Below are positions 6,726 through 14,600 of a stretch of DNA of 14,936 bases, one piece after another. The translations under genes and the position numbers were made by a program. Within the stretch, counting starts at the first letter, position 1, and the number at the start of each line of letters is the position of its first letter. Where the stretch lies: NCBI GenBank assembly GCA_905214675.1, contig CAJMMS010000041.1, positions 1 through 14,936 on the forward strand, in the 5' to 3' direction. The notes under the pieces are model-generated. The model saw only the letters and a program-made list of their open reading frames with translations, searched no databases and was not told where the DNA came from. This DNA is from an uncultured bacterium (lineage in GTDB: Bacteria > Bacillota > Clostridia > Lachnospirales > Lachnospiraceae).

Positions 6726-8096
6726 ATGGAGATAAAAGTTTGCCGGGGATGCTTCCGGGAATGGAATCCGGATCAGACTTCCTGCCCGCATTGTGGCTGG
6801 AATCAAAAAGAAGCTTCGGACGCAGTCATGGACTGGACGGTCGGGGCGGTATTTGAGAAGCGTTATCTTCTGGGTATGTGTTATTGCGAAATGGCAGATA
6901 AGGCAGTGTGGCGGATGTATGACAATCTGCTTGGCATTTCTCTGCTGGCTCTTCGCACGAAGCAAAATGACACAGAAGAATTGCAACGGCTTGCAAAGTG
7001 TCTGGAAAGATTGGATCTGCTTTCCGGAAATTCGGTGAAGATCCTGGCGGTTAAAAAAATGTCCGGTAAATGGACACTGCTGTTTTCCGTCAGGGATGCC
7101 GAAGAAAAGAAAGAACAGGTGCAGGCAGTTTTGCAGGCGAAGGATTTGCAGGAACCGGAAGAAGAGCCGGACTTTGAGAAGTATCTGGGCGTGAATCCGC
7201 GAAAAGAGCAGGCACTTTGCAGTGACACGATGCTGGATGAGCGTTACCGGATCCTGGACTGCATCGGCATCGGCGGTTTTGGCATTGTATATCTTTGCCA
7301 GGATCTTTATCTGAAACGTCTTGCCGCGGTAAAGGAATATTTTCCGGCAGAGTGGGCGGAACGTGAGGACTCGTTTGTATCGGTTACTTCTTCGCAGAAG
7401 CTGGAAGCCTATCGTTTCGGGCTACAGTCCTTTTATGAGGAAGCGAAGATCACAGCGAAATTTTTACATACGGAGCATATCGTGACGGTCTATGATGTGG
7501 TGGAAGCAAATGATACGGCATATCTGGTCATGGAATATATTTCCGGGATCAGTATCGGGCGTGAAATGCGGGCGCGTGATTATCAGCCGTATGATCTGCT
7601 TTCACTGGAACAGATTTTATTTCCGGTCATGGATGCACTGGAAGCCATGCACGAAGAAAGGCTTGTGCACAGTGATGTCAGTCCCGGAAATATCATGCGC
7701 GCCGAGGATGGCTCGATCTATCTGATCGACCTTGGGGCAGCAAAATATGCACTCAGCTCCAGGCCGGTCTTAAGTGCCGCATTTCTGAAGATTGATTATG
7801 CAGCACCGGAGCAGTACCGGACGGCACGGGAAGGTATTCCGCGTGACGAAGGACCATGGACAGATGTCTATGCACTGGGGGCAACTACTTACTATCTGTT
7901 GACCGGGCAGAAGCCGCCCGATGTGATAAAAAGACTTGGGAGCGAGAAAACAAAGCTCCGTCTGCCGAAGAAACCGAAGATCAGACATGCAAAGCAGTGG
8001 GAAAAATGGCTGGGACATGCGATGGAACCGGAGATCACGGCAAGAATTGCTTCGATAGAACAATTTAGGGAAGAAGGCAGGGAACTGCTGAAATAA
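6726..8096 (+). CDS. Soluble zinc-ribbon Ser/Thr kinase 4 with a vestigial extra kinase N-lobe
   Basis: This 456-residue protein (ATG 6726 chosen for its SD) starts with a zinc ribbon (C6, C9, C20, C23). Residues about 38-135 then align without gaps to the first part of a kinase N-lobe (EKRYLLG matches GGKYIVG of kinase 1) but lack the glycine motif and the Lys. A full kinase domain follows at about 170-450: GIGGFG loop 181-186, Lys203 (AAVKEYFP), alpha-C Glu239, HSD 315-317 in place of HRD, Asn322 retained, and DLG 335-337 in place of DFG. The segment end is DYAAPEQY. No TM helix is seen. Loss of the HRD Arg suggests it does not need activation-loop phosphorylation; activity is plausible but not certain. 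The N-terminal pseudo-lobe may regulate or dock. The gap to the first FHA gene is 21 bp. The kinase call is firm; the vestigial-lobe call rests on alignment by eye. Confidence 0.9.
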   Translation: MEIKVCRGCFREWNPDQTSCPHCGWNQKEASDAVMDWTVGAVFEKRYLLGMCYCEMADKAVWRMYDNLLGISLLALRTKQNDTEELQRLAKCLERLDLLSGNSVKILAVKKMSGKWTLLFSVRDAEEKKEQVQAVLQAKDLQEPEEEPDFEKYLGVNPRKEQALCSDTMLDERYRILDCIGIGGFGIVYLCQDLYLKRLAAVKEYFPAEWAEREDSFVSVTSSQKLEAYRFGLQSFYEEAKITAKFLHTEHIVTVYDVVEANDTAYLVMEYISGISIGREMRARDYQPYDLLSLEQILFPVMDALEAMHEERLVHSDVSPGNIMRAEDGSIYLIDLGAAKYALSSRPVLSAAFLKIDYAAPEQYRTAREGIPRDEGPWTDVYALGATTYYLLTGQKPPDVIKRLGSEKTKLRLPKKPKIRHAKQWEKWLGHAMEPEITARIASIEQFREEGRELLK

Positions 8097-8117
8097 AAAG
8101 AAAGGGAGGCTTTAGCA

Positions 8118-9107
8118 ATGGATAATATTTTTTCAGCATTAGCGAGAAGAAGAACCAAAGGTGTTGTAGTAGAATTTGTCCTCTGGTGTGTGGTTTGTTT
8201 TGTGGCACTGATGTCGCTGATCGCACTGGCGATGGGAGCAGGAAATGTGGTTTGGATCCTGATGCTGCTGACCTCGATCGGCATGGGCGTGATCATGGCA
8301 TTCCGCCTGCGTGAGATCGCGATGCTGTATTCTGTATGTGTATTTAATGTGATTCTGTTTCTGATACACTATCTGGTTTTTACAATCGGTTATCCAACTT
8401 ATGGATACAGTGTTTCACATTCGGCAGTCAGCATTATTTTCTTTGTTCTGGCACTGCTGCTGTCAATCGCAGTGGCAGTATGTGCATTCGTACAGTTTTT
8501 CTCAAGAGTCAGAATGGGAACGCTGCTGACGATCCTGGAAATCTGTAATGTGGCAGCGATCATGCTGGTAGAGATTATCATGTATGCGTCTGAGTACAGC
8601 GGAAGTGATGTATCTTATTATGGAGTCAATGCTCTGCACAGAGGCTGGATGAATTACCGTGGCTACTGGGTTGGTACGCTGGCACTGTGGATCATGCTGG
8701 CATTGACGGCAGTTTTTTATGCCTGCTATTTCTGGATGCCGCTGGACCGTGCGGTCGGAAAGATCACAGGCGGAAGCGGCAGCCGCGGCGGAAGTTACGG
8801 TTATGGTTTTCAGGCAGGTATGCAGGGAATGACCGGTATGTATGTGGGACGCAATATTTATCTTCAGGGAAGAACGCTGACAGTCGGTTCTTCTGAGACG
8901 GCAAATGTCTGCATTCCGGATGCACAGGTGAGCAGAATACACTGTACCATCCGCTATAATGCGCAGAGTGGTTTTTATGAGATCCTTGACCAGTCAGCAA
9001 GTGGAATGTTTTTAAGCGATGGATCACGCCTGTATCCAGGCAGATATACTTCCGTGCGCCGCGGCAGCGTGGTGATCATCGGAAATCACAGATTCCGTCT
9101 GCTGTAG
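8118..9107 (+). CDS. Six-TM membrane protein with C-terminal degenerate FHA domain
   Basis: This 329-residue protein has GGGAGG at 8104-8109, 8 bp before the ATG. Six hydrophobic helices are seen at about 17-39, 44-62, 69-90, 103-128, 136-157 and 184-206. A Gly/Ser/Tyr-rich linker (218-240) and a C-terminal FHA domain (about 245-329) follow. With an even helix count and a basic N-terminus (RRRTK), the FHA domain should be cytoplasmic. FHA signature: VSRIHC (271-276) is intact, but the usual GR is GS (257-258) and SSNGT is replaced by SASGM (293-297), so the Arg and Asn that normally contact phosphothreonine are missing. It may bind protein without phosphate, or have lost reading ability. The membrane part matches no family I recognise. 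It is probably a partner of the adjacent kinases. Confidence 0.88.
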   Translation: MDNIFSALARRRTKGVVVEFVLWCVVCFVALMSLIALAMGAGNVVWILMLLTSIGMGVIMAFRLREIAMLYSVCVFNVILFLIHYLVFTIGYPTYGYSVSHSAVSIIFFVLALLLSIAVAVCAFVQFFSRVRMGTLLTILEICNVAAIMLVEIIMYASEYSGSDVSYYGVNALHRGWMNYRGYWVGTLALWIMLALTAVFYACYFWMPLDRAVGKITGGSGSRGGSYGYGFQAGMQGMTGMYVGRNIYLQGRTLTVGSSETANVCIPDAQVSRIHCTIRYNAQSGFYEILDQSASGMFLSDGSRLYPGRYTSVRRGSVVIIGNHRFRLL

Positions 9108-9148
9108 TGTGAGTTAGAAAAAGGAATGAACCAAAGGAGGAAAGAAAA

Positions 9149-9255
9149 ATGAACAGAAAGAAAACGCTGCAGGCATGGCAGATGATCGTCAGTGTCGTTC
9201 TGCTGGCAGCCATGTTGATTACATTATTTCTGCCGGCTTTTCAGTTTAATGGAAA
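9149..9255 (+). repeat. Duplicated 5' segment of tandem FHA genes (second copy 10352-10458)
   Basis: The first roughly 105 bp of the two FHA genes are near-identical at the DNA level and encode the same TM1 ending LFLPAFQFNG, with only a few substitutions. The second copy starts 1203 bp downstream. The extracellular segment that follows in each gene is unalike. Confidence 0.8.
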
Positions 9256-10336
9256 AGCGGCACGTAAGGCGATAGAGAAGGTTGTTCCAAAAGAAATGCT
9301 GACACTTGGTGGGGTGCTGGGTGGATTCAGTATGGATGATATCGAAAAGGAAGTAGATCAGGAAGTCCAGAATTTTGAAGAGGAATGTAATGTAAAACTT
9401 TCCAGTATTTCCGTGGGAACGATCATGCTGAAAAGTGCAGAGCAGTTCCTTGGCGGAAAGGAGAACATTGAAGAAAACGATCTGGAATCTTTCCATGAAA
9501 GTCTGAAATCCGGATGGGGCACCCTGCGTATGATGTTCTGGATGATTTATATTGTGGATATTCTGATGATGGTACTGATGATCCTTGGATTTGTCCTTGG
9601 CTGGAATAAGATCATCCCACTGGCAGTCAATGCGGTGTATGCAGTGGCAGTGATAGGTATTTTCGGAGTGATCCGCTTTGTAAGCCCGGGTATGGGTGGA
9701 AATGCATTTTCCGGATTGGATGATATGCTCTCCTCTTTTGGAGTCAGTAGTGCGGATATCGCCGGCAAAGCCGGAAAGATGCTGGCATGCTTCTATGGCA
9801 GTGCATATATTATAGGAATTGTAATAGCAGTACTGCTTCTGGTGGTCAGTGTAGTGTCTATGGTGATCGGTGATGCAGCACAGGAGCCGGTGCCAAATCC
9901 AGGTTCAATGTCAGGACCAGGTTTAATGCCAGATCCAGGTCCAATGCCATTCAAACCAGAACCGGCACCGGAACCAGTTCGTCCAGATCCAGTTCCGGCT
10001 CCGCAGCCGCAGCCAGCGGCACAGGCAGCCATGGGACAGGTGATGTGCATCAAAGGTGTGGCAGCCGGTCAGGGATATTCGCTTCCGGAGACTTCAAAAG
10101 TAGTTGTTGGAAAGAACCGACAGTATGCAAATCTGATCGTAAGTTCTCCGCATGTGAGCAATGTACATTGCAGTATCCGTTATAAAGCAGCGACCAATTC
10201 TTACATCGTAAAAGACCACTCTTCCAATGGTACCTATGTAGACGGTGTGAGACTTCAGAAGGATGTGCCGATGAATTTCCAGGCTGGAACCATACTTCAG
10301 CTTGCAGATGGAAGCAATGAGATCAAGTTAGGCTAA
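9149..10336 (+). CDS. Four-TM FHA-domain protein, proline-linker paralogue
   Basis: This 395-residue protein has SD AAAGGAGG at 9133-9140. TM helices are seen at about 11-31, 128-151, 155-177 and 216-241. The predicted topology has a cytoplasmic N-terminus, an extracellular domain of about 95 residues (32-127, partly acidic and helical), a shorter outer loop (178-215), and a cytoplasmic tail. The tail is a Pro-rich linker with PxP and PDPxP runs (about 247-290) followed by an FHA domain (297-395). FHA residues: GK at 321-322 where GR is usual, SxxH in HVSNVHC, and an intact SSNGTYV (358-364). The phosphothreonine pocket is thus mostly kept, with a conservative Arg to Lys change. It is a clear tandem duplicate of the next gene. 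The membrane domain is unrecognised; the likely role is a membrane adaptor recruited by phosphorylated kinases (inference). Confidence 0.9.
   Translation: MNRKKTLQAWQMIVSVVLLAAMLITLFLPAFQFNGKAARKAIEKVVPKEMLTLGGVLGGFSMDDIEKEVDQEVQNFEEECNVKLSSISVGTIMLKSAEQFLGGKENIEENDLESFHESLKSGWGTLRMMFWMIYIVDILMMVLMILGFVLGWNKIIPLAVNAVYAVAVIGIFGVIRFVSPGMGGNAFSGLDDMLSSFGVSSADIAGKAGKMLACFYGSAYIIGIVIAVLLLVVSVVSMVIGDAAQEPVPNPGSMSGPGLMPDPGPMPFKPEPAPEPVRPDPVPAPQPQPAAQAAMGQVMCIKGVAAGQGYSLPETSKVVVGKNRQYANLIVSSPHVSNVHCSIRYKAATNSYIVKDHSSNGTYVDGVRLQKDVPMNFQAGTILQLADGSNEIKLG
10024..10336 (+). repeat. Duplicated FHA-coding segment (second copy 11287-11599)
   Basis: This is a 313-bp stretch covering the whole FHA domain, repeated 1263 bp downstream with high DNA identity, most changes being third-position. 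The gene middles and linkers differ, so similarity is concentrated at the two ends. Confidence 0.8.
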
Positions 10337-10351
10337 AGGAGGAAGAAAAAA

Positions 10352-11599
10352 ATGAACAGAAAGAAAACAATGCAGGGCTGGCAGATGATCGTCAGCGTAG
10401 TCCTGCTGGCAGCGATGCTGATCACGTTATTTTTGCCGGCTTTTCAGTTTAATGGAAACCGTCTGAAAAAAACAGTACAGAAACTGGATACCACAGGAAA
10501 TCTCAGTCAGGATGTCATGGACCAGATGGCAGACAATTTTGACGATACATTAAAAGCGGCAGCAGAAGAAGGTACGGATCTTTCCTATATTTCCGCTGGA
10601 AAGATTATGGTAACGAGTGCGGAAACTTTCTTCCAGCTGACAAATGAAGATCGGGAGGATGAGGAAACCATGGAGTTGTTTGCACCGGTAAGATCCGGAT
10701 ACAACCAGCTTCGTACCATTTTCTGGGTGGTATACATCGTGGATCTGATCGTCCTGATTCTGATGATACTTGGTTTTGTCCTTGGATGGGTGAAATACAT
10801 AGCACTTGGTATCAGCACGGCTTACAGTGTTCTGGTGATCGGGGCATTTTCCTATCTTCAGTTTATGACACCGGGAAAGGTAGCCAAATCAAATGCTATT
10901 CAAAATCTGGCAGAGCAGTCTTTGGGCAGCGCATTTAACCTGATTTCGAATAACAGTGCTTTAACCGATATCCTTAAAAAACTGATCGCGGGCTTTTATG
11001 GCTTTGCATTTATTGCAGGTCTGGTTCTGGCAGTTCTGCTTCTGATCCTGAGTGTTGTATCTATGTTTGTAGGCGGCCAGGAATGGATCACACTTCCGGA
11101 TGGCAGAAAAGTGACTCCGGAAGAATACCAGAGAATACAGGACGAAGAGCGCCAGAGAAGAGAATGGGAAGAGCAGCAGCGTCAGCAGCGGATGCAGATG
11201 GAGCGTGAAGAAAAGGAACGCAAAAAACAGCGTGAAGAACAGGAACGCCAGAGACAGATGGAAGCGCAGCAGAAACAGCAGGCTCAGGCTGTCATGGGAA
11301 AAGTGATGTGCATCAAAGGTGTGGCAACCGGTCAGGGATTTTCACTTCCGGAGACTTCCAAAGTAGTCGTTGGAAAGAATCCGCAGTATGCAAATCTGGT
11401 GATCAAGTCCCCACATGTGAGCAACGTACACTGCAGCATCCGCTATAAAGCAGCAACGAACACTTATATTGTAAAAGATCATTCCTCCAACGGAACTTAT
11501 GTAAACGGTGTGAGACTGCAGAAGGATGTACCGCTGGTATTTCCGGAAGGAACGGTACTGCAGCTTGCAGACGGAAGCAATGAGATCAAGCTTGGCTGA
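10352..11599 (+). CDS. Four-TM FHA-domain protein, charged coiled-coil-linker paralogue
   Basis: This 415-residue protein has SD AAAGGAGG at 10335-10342, overlapping the previous stop (10334-10336), which suggests translational coupling. TM helices are seen at about 11-31, 123-146, 148-170 and 214-241. The extracellular domain (32-122) is acidic and has diverged from the paralogue. The cytoplasmic tail differs sharply: instead of a Pro-rich linker it has about 60 residues rich in Glu, Arg, Gln and Lys (255-312), predicted as a long helix or coiled coil, before the FHA domain (317-415). FHA residues are GK 341-342, HVSNVHC and SSNGTYV 378-384, as in the neighbour. The segment just before the coil has a TLPDGRKVTPEEY turn. 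It probably oligomerises through the coil and reads phosphothreonine on kinases or partners (inference). Confidence 0.9.
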   Translation: MNRKKTMQGWQMIVSVVLLAAMLITLFLPAFQFNGNRLKKTVQKLDTTGNLSQDVMDQMADNFDDTLKAAAEEGTDLSYISAGKIMVTSAETFFQLTNEDREDEETMELFAPVRSGYNQLRTIFWVVYIVDLIVLILMILGFVLGWVKYIALGISTAYSVLVIGAFSYLQFMTPGKVAKSNAIQNLAEQSLGSAFNLISNNSALTDILKKLIAGFYGFAFIAGLVLAVLLLILSVVSMFVGGQEWITLPDGRKVTPEEYQRIQDEERQRREWEEQQRQQRMQMEREEKERKKQREEQERQRQMEAQQKQQAQAVMGKVMCIKGVATGQGFSLPETSKVVVGKNPQYANLVIKSPHVSNVHCSIRYKAATNTYIVKDHSSNGTYVNGVRLQKDVPLVFPEGTVLQLADGSNEIKLG

Positions 11600-11605
11600 C
11601 AGGAA

Positions 11606-11627
11606 TCAGATACCGGTAAGGATCTGA
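11606..11627 (+). other. Small intergenic hairpin just before the ribosome site of the protease gene
   Basis: TCAGAT, a bulged A, then CC, loop GGTAA, then GG and ATCTGA form an 8-bp stem with one bulge. It lies between the FHA stop (11597-11599) and the GGGAGAG site (11630-11636). There is no T tract, so it is not a terminator; it could be an mRNA processing or translation-tuning element, or chance. Confidence 0.3.
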
Positions 11628-11641
11628 CTGGGAGAGAGCGT

Positions 11642-14600
11642 ATGGGAAAAAAACAGAGAGAAAAAAATGCTCCGGTTCTTGTCATATGTGTGATGATCTT
11701 TGTCTTTATAGTAGGGCTTTGCGGCATCTATCTGTTTTCACAGATAGGTGGCACACAGCCCTCTTCCAGTATACAGAACAAAATTTCTGAGACGGGAAGC
11801 ACAGAGGATGAGACAGAGGAAACCGTTGATGCCGGAGAAATGTATAGCGAGGATATCGCAGAAGAAAATATCGCCTTTGATGAAGAATCCGGATTGCAGT
11901 ATGCGGACAATCAGCTTCTGATCACAACTGTTTCCGGAGTGACCGAACAGGAAGTGCAGAAACTGATCGATCCGTATCAGGCAAGCATTGTCGGAAGAAT
12001 TGAAATGATGAACATTTATCAGATCAAATTTCCACAGAGTTATGCAAAAGAAGAACTGGACCAGATTAAGGAAGCGTTAAGCAGCAGTAACAAGATTGAG
12101 AACTGCGGTGCCAACCATGTGATGGATATGAATATCGAAGCGACTTATCCAAACGATGCGAAGTGGAAAGGCAAATGGAAAAAGAAAAATCCGACCGGTA
12201 TTACCTGGGGAATGGAAGCCATCCACGCACCGGAAGCATGGGATTATTACAGTGACATGCAGGGTGTTAATGTCGGTGTATACGACAATATGTTTTATAA
12301 CCATGAAGACCTGACCTTTCATGGCATTTTCAAAAATGTAAATGTACTGAACAATTCCCACGGTACGCATGTCAGCGGAACCATAGGGGCGAACTACAAC
12401 AATAAGCTCGGTGTGTGCGGTGTATTCCCGAAAGCCAGGCTGTATGCGAGTTCTTTTCAGGTTCTGGAAAAGCAGAATCAGGGAGAGATGGGAATAAAGC
12501 TGGCTTTTTATTATCTGGTATATGCGAACCGCTGCCGGGTAGTAAACATGAGCATTGGCACGAATGTGGTCACATATGCGGCAGCAAGAGGAAACCAGGC
12601 GGCGAAAATAGCAGTACAGAGTTCAGCAAAGATTATGGGAGATTTTTTTGAGGATCTTCTTCAGTACAATGATTTTGTGATCTGTAAAGCAGCCGGAAAC
12701 GGAAACTCCACGGAATCCTATGTCCGTGCCGATGCCAATGATGCGGATGCACCATATGGTTATATTCCTTATAATAATGACCACAAAAAGGAATATGCAA
12801 AATACGAAAATCAGAGTGATTTTAATAACCGTATTTCCAATGCACAGAAGGACGGTTCCGTGGAAGCCTATGACTATATTACTGCGATCACCAATGCAGA
12901 GGTAAGAAAACGGATCCTGGTAGTCGGTGCGGCAGAAAACCTTGGCAAGGGAAAATACAAGATGGCAGATTTCAGCGACTGTGGAAATCGTGTCGATGTG
13001 GCAGCACCTGGTGTGGATATTTACAGTACCGTAGAATCTACAGGATATGAGGATGGCTGGAGCGGTACTTCTATGGCAACGCCGCATGTAACCGGTCTGG
13101 CAGCGATGTGTTTTTCGGTGAATAAAAATCTGACCGGTGCGCAGGTTGTGGATATCATCTGCAAGACAGCGGAAGGAAGTCTGGAATACACAACAAATAA
13201 CGGATCGAAAAATTTCAAATATCCACTGATCAATGCACAGAAAGCGGTGGAGCGTGCACGCAGCACCAGTACCGCGAAAAACAAAACTAAAGAGACAGCC
13301 AAAACAAACGAGAGCGACAAAAATACAAAACAGAATGTCAGCCGTGATGTAGTGATGGTGCTTGATAATTCCGGAAGTATGGCTGGGGAACCGCTGGAGC
13401 AGACCAAAGATGCATCTTACAAATTCCTGGATACCGTATTTGGACAGGATTCCAGGGTTGCACTGGTTACGTATTCGGAATCGGCAAATGTGTGTACCAG
13501 TCTGACAAAAAAAGAAAAAGATCTGACGGATCAGGTCGATGAGATGGGGGCATTTGGCGGTACCAATATGTATTCCGGCATGGAGGAGGCAGACAGGCTG
13601 CTTTCAAACAGCACAGCAGACCGAAAAATCATAGTATTGATGTCCGACGGCTGCCCGAATCAGGGAGAAAATGACAACGGAGATTATTTTTCACCGTTGA
13701 TCCGCTATGCAGAAGAACTGAAAAATAAAGGCTATTATGTGTATACCCTTGGTTTCTTTTCCGCCATATACGGAAGCGAGCGGACGGATGCACAGCATCT
13801 GATGGAGCAGATGGCAAGTCCGGGACTGCACTATGAAGTAACCGATGCAGACAGTCTGGTATTTTTCTTTGATGATATCGCAAACCAGATTTCCGGCAGA
13901 GCCTATGTCTATGTACGTATCGCCTGCCCGGTCGATGTGACGGTCACAAGTGGCGGTGAGACGCTTTCATCCAGAGAAGATTCGGAAAATACGCGTACTT
14001 CTTTTGGAACGCTTACCTACGAAGATGTGAAAACCGATGAGCAGGAAGATACCGGCGGTATTTCTTACTATGATGATGAAACGCAGGATGACAGCGGACG
14101 GGTAGACAACGTGAAGATTCTGCGCCTGGATATGGAGAGCGACTATGATATCAACATCGAAGGTTATGCAGGCGGTGAGATGACGTACACAGTCAAATTC
14201 CCGAACGAGCAGGGCGAATACGATGATACCAGAGAATTTCCGGATATTCCGGTCAGTTCATCCATGCAGGCAGTATCCAGCACAAGCCTTTCCGATGCCA
14301 CCTATCTCGATGTAGATGAGGACGGAGACGGCAAGATCGATACCACCTACAAAGCAACATCAAACGGAAGCATGGAGATCGTAAAAGACAACACGCTTCT
14401 GTATATCGTGATCGCTGCCATGGTGGTGATCGTGATCCTGATCATTACGCTGATCGTGGTGCTGGTAAAACTCTCCTCGAAAAAGAAACCATCGTATGAA
14501 GCACCGTCCGAACATACACCGTGCGCCGGCTATATTTACGGAGCATTTGGTGTCTATCAGGGACAGATGTACCCGATGTATCTCGGTCAGGAATGTGTGG

